From NCBI GenBank assembly GCA_004299845.1, contig CP036201.1, forward strand, positions 620,001 to 684,000: a DNA stretch of 64,000 nt, given 5' to 3'. The position numbers and the translations under genes were made by a program. This document shows positions 7,921 to 18,578 of the stretch, in pieces. The DNA is from Verrucomicrobia bacterium S94. GTDB lineage: Bacteria > Verrucomicrobiota > Kiritimatiellia > Kiritimatiellales > Pontiellaceae. Positions within the stretch are counted from its first letter, which is position 1; each line of letters opens with the position of its first letter. A model generated the notes under the pieces. The model did not search any database and was not told where the DNA came from. It saw nothing but the letters and a program-made list of their open reading frames with translations.

Positions 7921-10900
7921 ATGATGCGACAGGGGATTCTATTGCTGGTACTGTTTTTGGGTCTGTTTTCAGCAAATCACGTTACGGCCACAGCGTATTT
8001 TGTTAATAAACAGGGGAGTGATACTTTTTCCGGGCGGTATGCGGACGAGGCTTTTTTAACGGTTCAGCGCGGTTTGGATGTTCTGGAAGCAGGAGATACG
8101 CTGACGATCGGACCGGGTGAATATGCGGAGAGCGTTGAGCGGGAGGATCTGGGGTCTCTTGCGGTTGATACGGTAATTCGGGCGGAATTTCCCGGGACTG
8201 TATTTTTGCGGGGTGATGTTCCCGCACCGGATTTTAAGCCCGTTGCAGGCTATCGTTTCGTGTATGCGGCCCCCTTCGCCCAAACCCCTCAAAGTGTGTT
8301 TGAACATAATCATTTGCGCGTTTTATTTCCCAAAGCCAATGTGTCTGAACTCGAATTTGAACCGGGTTTTTTTCATTACGATGCCGAACAGCAAATGCTC
8401 TATATTTCCAACCGGAATTTCAGTGGGCCTGAACAAGGGCGTTACACCATTTCCATTACGGATACCCATGGATTTGCGCTGAAGAGGGCCAAACGTGTTT
8501 TGATTGAAGGCATCTCGACGTCCGGCTTTCATCCGGGCTGGGGTATTTTATTAACTGATCCCGAACAATGCGTGGTCCGCGACTGCCGGAGTTATCTGAA
8601 TACGGGGGGCATTCAGCTGGGGCCCGATTCTGACGTTATTGGTGATCCGGCGGGTTCCAATAATCTGATCGATAATTGCACCTGCTATGGCAACAGCTTT
8701 GGCGGCATCGTTCGGTACGGGGCTAATAATGACACCATTCAAAACTGTTATACCTACAAAAATATTAAAGAGGGTTCTGAGCATTTCGGTATTATGCACT
8801 ACTCCACAATGCATGGTGCCCTGCAGTTGAAAAACAACCGGTCGTGGGGCATAATTATGAGTTTTCTGTGAAGCCCGGGGGGCAACAGGAGCATCTCGAA
8901 AACTGTGTGGGGCTGGGCTACATTCGAATCAATAATGAAGCCATGCATCATAACCTTCTGCCCGGTCAGAATGAATACGGTCAGGATCAGGTTTCCTTCG
9001 ATAATATCCTTGTGGAACAGGAGGAGGCATTGGATGAAAATCTCGAATTTGCTGATCCGCTCAATTTTGATTTCCGTTTACAGGCCGATTCCCGTTTTCG
9101 GAATACGGCTCCTGATGGAGGCGATCGCGGCCCTTATTCTTTTGCGGAAAATATTTTTTATCTGGCTCCAACGGGATCGGATCAGGCCGACGGGCTTTCC
9201 ATGCGAACTCCCTGGAAAACACTCGCGTATGCTTTGAGTCAACTCACCGCAGGTGATACCCTTTATCTGAGCGAAGGTTCTTATGCCGCACCGCTCTCAT
9301 GGGAGCCGTCCGGCGATGGCTCTTCGCCGATAAAACTGGCAGGACGCGGCCATGAAACTGTAAGCATCACCAATACATTTGCGCTGGCCCGCGGAGCCGG
9401 CATCAGCATGGAACGTCTCTGTTTTTCGGGCGGCGTATCGCTTGATCAAAGTGTAGATATCTCCTTTAACAACTGCACCTTTTTTGATGAACCCTCCGGA
9501 GTTCAGGTTTCATCCGTAACGAACCTGTTCCTACAGCATTCGGTTTTTGTATCTGTTCCGGTGACGGTAACACATAGTGAGGGGCTTTTTCTGACGGCAA
9601 ATATTTTTGCAAATACAACGGGAGCAGCTCTTCAGCTCGATCGTAGCGCAGCAGTTGGTTATACGGATTACAACAACTACACGGATTCTTCCGCCTGCTG
9701 GCAGGTAAACGGCATTTTAAAATCACTCGATGATTTGCAACCGGAGTATGAAAGCTGTTCGCGGGCATTGCCGGCGGAATTCAGTATCTCCGAAGGCGGA
9801 TTTCCGGTTCTGGGCAATCCTGTCCCTTTCAAAAGTATTGGACCCGCAAGCACAGCAATCGGCCATTATTATGAATATTCCGAGTCCGAGGCGGCGGTGG
9901 ACCTCATCGGTCCTTTTCTTCATTCTGCATACGACACTACAGCCAATCTTGAATGGTGGTGTTCATATCCCGCAAACTTTGAAATCTCCTGGGGTGAAAC
10001 ACCGGCCCTTGAGCATAAAATCGATTACTACGAAGGCAACCACGAGCGCTTCAATACCATCAGCTTAACGAATCTTACGCCGTCGACCACGTATTATGTA
10101 AAGATCGATAGAGTTTCTTCGCTTTATGGCGAACAGGAGTTTCCGGATTACATGCCCACCAATACGGTCCTCACGTTTACCACGGCCGCTGCTCCAGCAC
10201 CCGCCCGCACCTTATATGTGGCTCCCGACGGACATGATGCAAACGAGGGAACTGGCCGGGAAACCGCATTTAAAACATTAGCTCATGCGGCTGATGTGGT
10301 GGCTCCGGGGGATACTGTTTTGATTGCGGGAGGCGAATACAATGAAACGATACGCATGCGGGTCTGCGGAACGCCTGAGGCACCGATTATATTTAAAAGT
10401 ATTCCCGGCGAAAGAGTGGTTCACGTTTCTGAAAATGTTCCTCGTGCGTTTGAACTTATTTCCAAGTCGGATTACCGAGTGGATGGCATTTATTTTGATG
10501 CCGACACCTGGCGGGAGGGGTTCGTCATTCGCTACAGTCCCCGCGTTCATATCAGCCGCTGTTTCAATGCGATGGTCTACGCCGTTGAGTGTCCTGATCT
10601 GCGGGTGAAAAACTCGGTATTACAAGGTGGCTGGTCTTCTCTTTTTATTGATGGAGTCGGTGAAGTCGAGGGTCGGGAAAATAAAGCACCGGCTATCATT
10701 GAAAATAACGTTTTTATTATGACCATTCTGCGGCAGGTGGAATCTGACTGGCCGCTCATTTTACGGAACAATATTTTCTGCGAATGTCTCCGTGGAAAAG
10801 CGCATCAACAACTGTTGCGGGTTTCTGCAGGGGATCTGCTCAAGGATGAAGGCAATAACTGTTTTTACGTTCGCTGGCCCGAACATGAAAAACTGGCGAT

Positions 10901-12905
10901 TAATGATATGCCGCTTTATCAGTTCCGCGCCCGGACCGGTACAGACTCCTTTGCTGATAACCCGATGATGAACGGGGCCCGCGGTTTTGTGCAGGGCTGG
11001 TTCCATTTTGACATGAACAATTTTGATGATTTCTTTGCCACAAATCCTCGGGTTGTTGCTCGTGATATCGGCCTTCAGCCTGCCGCGTTTTCCGATATTA
11101 CCTTAAACTCCTCCAACTGGCCTTATTCTTCCGACTGGGCAGCAGCATTCATTGATGCGGAAACCGCCGCCGATCAGCTCAGTGATGCGGAAGCGGTTGC
11201 CGCTTATTTAAACCTCATCGAAACATTTGCTATGAGCGATCGTTTGAAATCTGAGGTTCTCACCAAAGCTTCCTGTTGTGCTCAACGTTCGGGGGACTAC
11301 ACTGGCGCCATGGAACTCGCCGAACGTATACCGGAAGAATGTCTTTCCATACATCGTCAGATGGAAGTTCTCCTCGAACAGGAGGCGTATGCCGAACTGC
11401 TCAATCGTTTTACTGATGAGGCTATGGAACGACGATCCTTTCATTTGAGTTACGCTTATCCTGAACTGGAAGATATTATGGGCGACCTTCTTTATTTCCG
11501 GAGTCTGGCCTATGCCCATACCGGCGACTTAAGTGCTGCAGAAGCGGATCTGAAGGTTATGAATGACAAACGAAGTCAGCTCGACTACAGCAGTGGTGAA
11601 GCGATTCATGACGAGGCCTGGCTCCGGTTAGGCAATTTTTACCGCACCTTCCTCATCGATGATGATCAGGCACTGTCCGCTTACTTAAAAGTCTGTTCCC
11701 GCACCACGCCTGATAATGAACCGAAGCCAGTTTCCACCGGTGCCTCTGACACGATAATTCAGGCCACTGAAGCGGCGGCGTCGATTCTGCGGGCTCAGGG
11801 AAAAGAAGAGGAGGCACTGGAACTGGAAGAGCGTCTTGCTGCGGCCCAAACCCAAGCGTCCGAGGCCGGTCTCGGAATATCAGCCTTTTCCGGAGCGGGA
11901 CAAACCCTGACATGGCCGGAAAACAGCATCCAGCTCCACGGGGTGGTAACTTATAACGGTCAGTTGGAGCTTCCGACCTCCATTGAAACGAGCTGGAGTC
12001 TGGTTTCAAATACAGGTACCGGGACGGTTGTTTTTGCCGATGCGACTGCGCTGACCACCGAGGCCGCTTTCACTGCTCCGGGCTACTATACCATCCGGCT
12101 GACGGCAACCGATGGAACTCTCAGTCATACGCATGACAGTCTGATTACTGTGAATCCATCCTCAGGGCTGCTGGATGATGAACTTGAAGAAAATGACGAG
12201 GCTGCGCAGGCCCGTACCGTGGCTGCCGGTCATTATGCCGGGCTTCAGGCCCACGATACTGCTGATTGGTATCAAATCGTTCTCCCAGTCGATTCTACGC
12301 TGACGATTCATCTTACCTTTGCGCACAGCAAAGGCGATCTTGAGCTCTTCCTCTATCAACCGGATGGAACATCTGTGATTGAAAAATCAGAAACCGGCAA
12401 TGACAATGAAACGATTATTCGTGCTCTTTCTGCAGGAACCTATCTCTTCAAGGTATTTCCCTATATGGGGGAAATGAACTATACCTCTTATGCGATGGAT
12501 ATTTCTATTGAGCCCGAACCTGATCCGTTGGACACCGATGGTGATGGCCTTTTGGATGCCTGGGAAATCCGCTATTTCGGTCAGCTTTCCGCAGATAATG
12601 GAGGGCCATTGGAGGACTGGGATGGTGACGGCATGAATAATCGTGATGAAAGTTATGCGGGAACCGATCCGACCAATGCTCTTTCAATTTTCAAAATTGT
12701 TGAAGTGAAGAACATCTCAGAAGAGGCTCTGGAGCTTTCCTGGAACAGTGAATCGAATAAAACTTATCAGATCTGGAGTGCTCCCGGCATCGGGCAGGAT
12801 TTCCAGTGGACCCTCTACACGAACATTCCCGCGACTCCGCCGTTGAATACCATCACAACTGATGTCATGCAGGTACAAGGGTTTTATAAAATTGATACGA
12901 AATGA
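7921..12905 (+). CDS. Giant secreted right-handed beta-helix protein (frame broken near 8846)
   Basis: A signal peptide (residues 1-24, LLLVLFLGLFSANHVTATA) is followed by three copies of a DUF1565-like beta-helix start motif of the form YxxxxGSD...AFLTV...GDTLxIGPGEY, at about residues 25-70, 405-450 and 760-800. A fibronectin-like segment, an alpha-helical TPR-like region (about 1090-1320), a PKD-like segment and a PPC-type domain (EENDEAAQA...DWYQI) come next. The end holds acidic Ca-binding repeats (DTDGDGLLDAWE, DWDGDGMNN) and a short beta domain typical of secreted PVC proteins. The frame breaks in the GGGG run at 8846-8849. One extra G joins LKNNRSWG to HNYEFSVKPGG and gives 1661 residues. 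Probably an extracellular polysaccharide-binding or polysaccharide-degrading protein; substrate unknown. Confidence 0.8.
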
Positions 12906-13145
12906 GGGTGGATTTATAATGTTTATACAACGGCTGCAGCTGTTGAAAATGGCCGTTTTTCTGTGCGGGAAGTTTGCGGACTTTTGGCAGGGCATCGCGG
13001 TCGTCAAAGGGCGAGGCATTATGGGCGGAAGAGCTTCATCAGCACAGGAACCGATGACGTTTCTGTGAGTGGCGGCTTCTCTCTGCTGTGTCAGGTTAAG
13101 CTGAAATTCCGTCGGGGATGATGGATGCTCCTCTGCGGCGGAAAT
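12906..13145. other. Short interval between convergent genes
   Basis: 240 bp between the beta-helix stop and the end of the minus-strand solenoid gene. A 49-codon frame from 12919 has a weak ribosome binding site but no recognisable product. No clear terminator is seen. Confidence 0.4.
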
Positions 13146-14552
13146 TTATTTCACTGCGGGAAGAGGCATATCAACCGGAGTACTTTCAGCTTCGATCTGT
13201 GCGAGAAGCTGCTGTTTTTCCCGGAGGCTTAACAGTCCATCATTGCTGACGGCATAGTATGCGGCCTCCGGATCGGATTCATACCAGACTTTTGCCGTGT
13301 ACCGCATGAGATCATAGCGGCTGCTATCATTTATGCTGGCGGCAAGGTTGAATGCGGATTCCGGGTTCCGGTTGACGAGCGGATAAACTGCACCTCGGAC
13401 GGCCTGTGGATAAGAGACTGTATTCTTTAATGTTGAGATCCAGCTTTCAACTCCTTCAGGATCGTGTGATGCCCAGATGCGGGCGATCTCCTTTGCATTT
13501 TCCGGCTGGGTGGTTTCGGGAAATCGTTCCAGTGTCTGAGCTGCAGCGACAGGGTTTTCAGTTGCCATATGAATCGCAATTTGTGAAAGCAGTTTTCGGC
13601 CGGATGCTTCGTCGCATTGTATCGCATAGTTAAAAGCGCCTTCCGGATCTGTTTCAAGCCATGCATCTACGGCAGTTGCAAGGGCTTCCTTTTTCGCCGA
13701 AGGATCCGCCAGCTGTTCCGCCCAGGCTACTGCCGACTGAATATCTGTTTGGGCCAACAGTTCGGCATATTGGCAGGCCATCGTGGTTTTAAGGTTTCCC
13801 GGAGCCATATCGCTGATTAGAAATTCCGCTTCATTCGGGTTCTGCTTCATATAGGTGACCATCAAATCGCCGTAAAGGCTTTGAAGCTGACGGTTGACCG
13901 GTTGTGTTTCAAGCCAGTCGAACACGGCATGGATATCTTTTTCCGCCCATACTTCGGCAATTTTAGTCAAGGCAAGATCTCTTCCATGACCTAAAGGCAG
14001 TTGTTCCGCAGATTCCATGGCGGTTTCGGGAGCAATTTCCGCGATACCGGAATAGATCGATGCCAGCAGATATTCCCGTTCATAATTGTTTTCCACCTGC
14101 TCCAGATAACCCAATGCTTTTTGCAGGTCGGTTTCTGCCAGGGTTCCAAGGGTGATGGCCAGTAAATCCAGCCGGATTTCATCATCCTCGATGTTCTGTG
14201 CATATTCCAAAGCGGTCTCCGGATCACTGTCCGACCAATACTGAAGTGCAAGGCTTAGCAGGGCATGATGTTTTCGGCCGGCTGCTGAATGCTGCAATTC
14301 ATTGACGATGACTTCCGGATCCACCTGATCAATCAGTTCCTCCACGCATTTATCCAGGTTTCTGATGCGATTCCGAAGGTATGCTTCCTCCGGTGCATTT
14401 TTGATGGACGGCGATTCAGTGCTCTGGGTTAATTGCGGTGTATTTTCCGGCTGTATTTGTTTTTCTGTTTTCGTATTGGCTAATAGGTAGCCGATACCGA
14501 TGCCGGCGACAAAACAGGTGGTTCCGATTCCTACTGAGATTTTTCGTCTCAT
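13146..14552 (-). CDS. Membrane-anchored alpha-solenoid (TPR/HEAT-like) repeat protein
   Basis: 468 residues. An N-terminal hydrophobic segment (about residues 7-25, GTTCFVAGIGIGYLLANT) should anchor it in the inner membrane or act as an uncleaved signal. A low-complexity linker and then about nine helical repeats of ~35 residues follow, each carrying a variant of W..xDPExAxxxA (SDSDPETALEYA, ETDPEGAFNYA, ESDPEAAYYA). This is a scaffold-type helical-repeat protein with no catalytic motif. Similar proteins are common in Verrucomicrobia-like genomes, but their function is unknown. It lies downstream of the CBM96-like gene on the same strand, separated by a terminator. Confidence 0.7.
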   Translation of the reverse strand: MRRKISVGIGTTCFVAGIGIGYLLANTKTEKQIQPENTPQLTQSTESPSIKNAPEEAYLRNRIRNLDKCVEELIDQVDPEVIVNELQHSAAGRKHHALLSLALQYWSDSDPETALEYAQNIEDDEIRLDLLAITLGTLAETDLQKALGYLEQVENNYEREYLLASIYSGIAEIAPETAMESAEQLPLGHGRDLALTKIAEVWAEKDIHAVFDWLETQPVNRQLQSLYGDLMVTYMKQNPNEAEFLISDMAPGNLKTTMACQYAELLAQTDIQSAVAWAEQLADPSAKKEALATAVDAWLETDPEGAFNYAIQCDEASGRKLLSQIAIHMATENPVAAAQTLERFPETTQPENAKEIARIWASHDPEGVESWISTLKNTVSYPQAVRGAVYPLVNRNPESAFNLAASINDSSRYDLMRYTAKVWYESDPEAAYYAVSNDGLLSLREKQQLLAQIEAESTPVDMPLPAVK

Positions 14553-14600
14553 ATCTGATGTCTCTGGCCTGATACGAACCCGGGAATGTTCCGGGTATTA

Positions 14601-14638
14601 AGAAAAGATAGTGCAGGTATCCTCCGGGATACCTGCAC
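14601..14638 (-). terminator. Rho-independent terminator after the CBM96-like gene
   Basis: A 12-bp perfect stem (GTGCAGGTATCC with its complement, 14611-14622 and 14627-14638) has a 4-base loop and is followed on the minus strand by a T-rich stretch. It lies 29 bp after the stop of the 14667-16340 gene. Confidence 0.8.
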
Positions 14639-14666
14639 AAGCGATTAAGTAACAACAGTAGTTACA

Positions 14667-16340
14667 CTACTGATAGGTAACTTCCAGATACGGGCTGTTG
14701 ACTCCTTCCGAAGAGGATGCCCAGATATCATTTCCTCCGCCATCCATGGTGACCACGAAGGTAATTTCGCCGTTTCCAATGGAGGTTCCAAGGTCGATTT
14801 CCACGGTACTTCCATTCGCAAACGATCCGGTTACGCTACCGAGTTGGGCTCCCTGTCCCGGAGCGTTTGCTGCTGTCAGTGTATTTTCTGTCCAGGTAAG
14901 GTTGCTGTTGCCCTGATAGACGCGCACAGTTCCGCTGCCGGCCTCGGTCAGCTGAAAGACCAGTTTGGCTTCCGACACGGTTCCGGTGATTCCGTCTACA
15001 TCAAACTTCAGGTAAGAAACGCGGTAGTTCGGTTCCACCTTCAGATTAGTGTCGTTGAAGACCGTGCTGCCCTGGATATAGGCATCCTGCGTCGGTGTTT
15101 CAGTAATCGTTCCTCCGCCGGTGCTGCTGCCGGAAACGGTAAAGGTTTTGGATCCTCCGCCACCGGAAATATTCTGAGTCCAGTCGGTGCCGACCGGACG
15201 GATATTGGCTTTCCAGATGTAGCCGGTACCTGCAGTGAGTGCCGTTCCGTTATAGACGGGAACTGTAACGTTGATTGTGCCGCTTCCTGCTGAAACAGTG
15301 GTTGTTTTACTTCCCCGCCAGCCGGTATCCCAGATTTCAATCACGATATCGCGATCCGTTGTGGCGGAGTAAGGGACGTTTACGTTATATGACGCTGCTG
15401 AAGAAACCGTATCCGGCAGAGCTGTATAATCTACGCGGTCTGCCGCAGGAACCGTTCCGCCGTTGTCGTCCGGAGTGTTGGTGACATACTTAGCCCAGAA
15501 CCCATCTTCGTTCCATCCGGCATCCTGAACATTCAGGATCCACCAGATTTCAACGGTATCGGAAAAGTCTACACCGCCGGGGGTAATGTTTGACCAGTCC
15601 GGATGATAAGGTTGGTTGTCGCAGATGTAGTCTGCTTCTGTCCAAAGGTTTTTAGCTGTTGTATTCGGGTTTGTTGATGCTTTTGCCTGTGAAAGATATT
15701 TTGTATCCGCACTGTTATATTTCGGCGTATCATACGGGCCGTTATCTGCCCAGTCGGCATTTACTGTGCCGTTGCCGTTATCTATATAATAGTAATCGGC
15801 TTTGTCCTTTACATAAGCTAGATCCGCATCAGCCGTCTGATCCTGATTCCAGTCGCTGTGCTGTACTACGATAACGTTTGCTTTGATAGTGGATTCGGCA
15901 ATGCCGTCACTAATCAGAGCGGCAATCCAGTCGGCTGTGATGTTCGATTGTCCTGCTTCTGCCACCCATACTTTTCCGCCGTTTTGAAGAATGGGTTTTG
16001 CTTTGTTTTTAATCCGGGTCACAGAACCCCACCAGTCGGAATGGGCATCCGTCCAGTCGGTATTTTCCACTCCGAAGGCCATACTGAACAGAGAGCCGGA
16101 TTCGATGAATGTTCCACCTTGAACACCATATGCGCCCTGTACGGCAAAATAATTCACTGCAGCGTGGTCTGCATGCGCCAGCATACAGCCGGCCGCTGCT
16201 TGGGCATGAATATCATCGGGATCGGGCTTGCTGTCATACTGACAGATCAGCAGGTCCTTACTCGTATCGAAGTAGGGTCTCGCATACGTTGCCGAGATTG
16301 CGCACGCGGCGCTGAGCAGCATAATCGTTAGCTTCTTCAC
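14667..16340 (-). CDS. Secreted protein: nucleoside-hydrolase-like N-terminus, Ig-like middle, CBM96/DNRLRE C-terminus
   Basis: 557 residues with a clear signal peptide ([20 protein letters not shown]). Residues ~28-290 contain [15 protein letters not shown], which resembles the metal-binding DxDxDD start of nucleoside-hydrolase-fold proteins; the substrate is not evident. Residues ~310-405 look like an Ig-like domain. The C-terminal ~150 residues (DAYIQG..., [21 protein letters not shown]) fit the CBM96/DNRLRE fold, a polysaccharide-binding module. Together these suggest an extracellular polysaccharide-related protein. The gene has its own sigma-70-type promoter, a leader of about 155 nt with competing hairpins, and a strong terminator, so it is a monocistronic, individually regulated unit. 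Confidence 0.7.
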   Translation of the reverse strand: MKKLTIMLLSAACAISATYARPYFDTSKDLLICQYDSKPDPDDIHAQAAAGCMLAHADHAAVNYFAVQGAYGVQGGTFIESGSLFSMAFGVENTDWTDAHSDWWGSVTRIKNKAKPILQNGGKVWVAEAGQSNITADWIAALISDGIAESTIKANVIVVQHSDWNQDQTADADLAYVKDKADYYYIDNGNGTVNADWADNGPYDTPKYNSADTKYLSQAKASTNPNTTAKNLWTEADYICDNQPYHPDWSNITPGGVDFSDTVEIWWILNVQDAGWNEDGFWAKYVTNTPDDNGGTVPAADRVDYTALPDTVSSAASYNVNVPYSATTDRDIVIEIWDTGWRGSKTTTVSAGSGTINVTVPVYNGTALTAGTGYIWKANIRPVGTDWTQNISGGGGSKTFTVSGSSTGGGTITETPTQDAYIQGSTVFNDTNLKVEPNYRVSYLKFDVDGITGTVSEAKLVFQLTEAGSGTVRVYQGNSNLTWTENTLTAANAPGQGAQLGSVTGSFANGSTVEIDLGTSIGNGEITFVVTMDGGGNDIWASSSEGVNSPYLEVTYQ

Positions 16341-16369
16341 TTTGCTTTCCTTTTGGGTTTGTACTCCCG

Positions 16370-16413
16370 GATGACCTTCATCTATGTCATCACCTCTCTC
16401 CCGAAAAGGTGAT
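16370..16413 (-). promoter_or_regulatory. Competing hairpins in the leader of the CBM96-like gene
   Basis: Two inverted repeats share bases: ATCACCT/AGGTGAT (16389-16395 with 16407-16413) and GATGAC/GTCATC (16370-16375 with 16386-16391). Both cannot form fully at once. They sit 30-73 nt upstream of the start codon in the predicted leader. I do not recognise a known riboswitch class. Confidence 0.4.
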
Positions 16414-16502
16414 CCGAAATTTATGTAAAAAGGAATATTAAAATAATTTACCCTATTCAGCTGAAGTGGTTCCTAATACATACTCTTTTTTTGAGGAAAT
16501 TT

Positions 16503-16531
16503 TTTATACTCTTTGTGCTGTCTTTATTCAA
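16503..16531 (-). promoter_or_regulatory. Sigma-70-type promoter of the CBM96-like gene
   Basis: On the minus strand, TTGAAT (16526-16531) and TATAAA (16503-16508) are separated by exactly 17 bp, in an AT-rich region. The predicted start site is near 16496, leaving a leader of about 155 nt. Confidence 0.6.
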
Positions 16532-16589
16532 TCTTAATTTTACTTTTTTAAATGGGTGTGGCCGGTGATCTGAAGGGGCGGGGAATTGC

Positions 16590-16790
16590 TGGATGATTTA
16601 AGCCTTCTGAGGAGGAATTTGAGGTCTTTACCAACCTGTTCTGCCGGTCTTTTTCAACAAAAGGCATGGGCGCGGTCCTGGTACTTACAGTGTGAAACTG
16701 ATTACCGGGAAATTTTTGAATGGCCGTATTTCGTGCGTTTCAGATGAAGAGCAGGGGGGATTTGCACCGTTCGCTATCCCTGGAATAAAC
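16590..16790 (+). pseudogene. Remnant of a histidine-kinase C-terminus
   Basis: The segment reads FxxLFCRSFSTKG, then after a one-base shift GRGPGTYSVKLITGKF and NGRISCVSDEEQG, then after a second shift RYP. This matches the last ~55 residues of the sensor kinase at 38583-39764 (LFTRSFSTKGKGRGLGTYS, then GRVSFISNEEQGTVFTVRYP), with similarity still visible in the DNA. It covers only the G2-box end of a HATPase domain and has no upstream kinase sequence, so it is a decayed fragment of a paralogue. It abuts the 3' end of queA. Confidence 0.75.
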
Positions 16791-16808
16791 GGGCATCAAT
16801 CGGCCGGA

Positions 16809-17839
16809 CTAAAGAATCAGCATGCAGTCGCCGTAGCTGAAGAATCGGTATTTTTCCTGAACGGCGGTTTCGTAGGCTTTAAGCATGAGGTCGCGGCCGG
16901 CGAAGGCGGACATCATCATGAGCAGGGTGGATTTGGGCAGATGGAAGTTGGTGAGGATGGCGTCGACGTGTTTGAAGTCGTAGGGCGGGTAGATGAAGAT
17001 ATTGGTTGATCCCTCGGCCTTTTCAAGGGTTGGAAGACTTTCCAGCGTCCGGACGGAGGTGGAGCCGACAGCGACGATGCGGCCGCCGGCTGCGCGGGCA
17101 TTGGAAATGGTTGAGGCGGCATTTCCGGAAACGACGTAGCGTTCGTGATGCATTTCGTGGTCGGTGATATTTTCGGCGGAAACGGGGCGGAACGTACCTA
17201 GCCCGACATGAAGGGTGAGTTCGGCTTTGGCGATGCCCTTTTTTTCAAGGATCTGGAAAAGTTCCGGGGTAAAGTGCAGGCCGGCGGTGGGTGCGGCGGC
17301 GGAACCGGGAGTTTTGGCGAAGACGGTCTGGTATCGGTTTTTGTCTTCGGCAATCTGCTCGGGGGTCTGCTCTTTTCGGGCAATGTAGGGAGGCAGGGGG
17401 GGAGGCCTTCTTCGTCGAGGATTTCCATGAGCGGACGGTCGGAGTGGATACTGAGGACGGCTTCGCCCTTTTCTCCGTCGCGGAGCATTACGGCGGATGC
17501 CTTGCCGGAGCAGAGGGTGAGGGTATCACCGATTTTGGGACGGCGGGAGGCTTTCAACAGGACGTTCCACACATTGGAATCAATTTCTTCGAGAAGGAGC
17601 AGTTCCACTTTTCCGCCGGAGGTTTTGTGGCCGAAAATGCGGGCAGGGATGACTTTGGTGTTGTTGACGACAAGAACATCAGGTTCGCGGAGGTAGTCGA
17701 CGATGTCGCTGATCTTCCGGTGTTCGACTTTTCCGGTATCACGGTGCAGCACCATCATACGCGCCAGCTCGCGGCGTTCGGGCGGGTGCTGGGCGATGAG
17801 TCCGGACGGCAGATCATAGTTGAACAGGTTGGTTTTCAT
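16809..17839 (-). CDS. queA: S-adenosylmethionine:tRNA ribosyltransferase-isomerase (frame broken at 17396-17402)
   Basis: QueA transfers and isomerises the ribosyl group of SAM onto 7-aminomethyl-7-deazaguanine in tRNA, making epoxyqueuosine. Both ends are well conserved: N-terminal [18 protein letters not shown] and [14 protein letters not shown], and C-terminal [23 protein letters not shown] and SAFAGRD. The start at 17839 ([11 protein letters not shown]) fits the family better than an upstream GTG. The frame is lost at a run of seven G (C on the coding strand) at 17396-17402. One extra base restores [20 protein letters not shown], the usual QueA PLPPYI region, and gives 343 residues, the normal length. 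It is divergent from the pseudopilin gene with only 54 bp between them. Confidence 0.9.
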
Positions 17840-17893
17840 CTGATAACTTCCTAAAAACCGCAGAAGGATACGCATCCCTCGAGGAAAATAAAG

Positions 17894-18499
17894 ATGAAAC
17901 GATTCACGACTTTATGGCACCGGCAGGCATTTACGCTCATCGAACTCATGGTGGTGATTGCCATTATCGGCATTCTTTTCACACTGGTTTCTCCGCAGAT
18001 CGGTAAAGCACGGCTGAGAGGGAAGCTGACGCAGCAGGCACATCATGCAAAATCGATTGTGGAAGCGATCACGGCCAAAGAGGCGGCGAGCCGGTTCAGT
18101 CAGGGCTGGCCGCAGGAAGCTGAGTACACTTCTTCAACCGCTTTTCTGAAATCACTGGTAGAGGAGGGTTATCTGGATGTGGATTATGCCTTTTTTGCGG
18201 CACCGGGAATGACTCCGGCCCGCAATGCGGCTGAATTTTCGGCTGATAACAATGCGTGGTGTATTCTGAAAGGTGTGAATGATACGACGCCGGGCAACAC
18301 ACCGGTCGTTTTCCTTCGTAATGTGAACACGGCAACAGGATTTCTTCCGGATGAAGTGCCTTTCGGAAATAAGGGATTTGCCTATGCCACCAAGAACGGG
18401 GAAGCCGTAATTATCGGCGAGGGGGAAATCTCCAACGGAGACTGGGGATCGATTTTTGTGTTTCCGGACGGGGTGACAGTGGATGTGCTTTCACCCTGA
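17894..18499 (+). CDS. Type IV pilin-like / type II secretion pseudopilin
   Basis: 201 residues with a class III prepilin signal: a short basic leader (MKRFTTLWHRQA), then FTLIELMVVIAIIGILFTL, with the conserved Glu at position +5 of the mature protein. The residue before the cleavage site is Ala rather than the more common Gly. The globular part shows no clear motif for a major pilin, so it may be a pseudopilin of the PVC G-type secretion family. A GAGG ribosome binding site precedes the ATG. No other pilus or secretion gene is nearby, so the assembly machinery must be encoded elsewhere. A terminator follows 21 bp after the stop. Confidence 0.85.
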   Translation: MKRFTTLWHRQAFTLIELMVVIAIIGILFTLVSPQIGKARLRGKLTQQAHHAKSIVEAITAKEAASRFSQGWPQEAEYTSSTAFLKSLVEEGYLDVDYAFFAAPGMTPARNAAEFSADNNAWCILKGVNDTTPGNTPVVFLRNVNTATGFLPDEVPFGNKGFAYATKNGEAVIIGEGEISNGDWGSIFVFPDGVTVDVLSP

Positions 18500-18520
18500 G
18501 TAAGAAAGTGTTTTGCAATG

Positions 18521-18555
18521 AAAGCTCCGTTGGGTATGTTCCGCGGAGCTTTTTT
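18521..18555 (+). terminator. Rho-independent terminator/attenuator between pseudopilin and purD
   Basis: A 9-bp stem (AAAGCTCCG with CGGAGCTTT, 18521-18529 and 18544-18552) is followed by six T. It ends only ~24 bp before the purD start, so it may also act as an attenuator of purD. Confidence 0.8.
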
Positions 18556-18578
18556 GGAACTGAATTAGGAGAGATTGA

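Noticed and set aside
12919-13068. 49-codon ORF after the giant beta-helix gene
   Set aside because: Weak ribosome binding site, no recognisable product, and a competing frame of similar quality in the same place.
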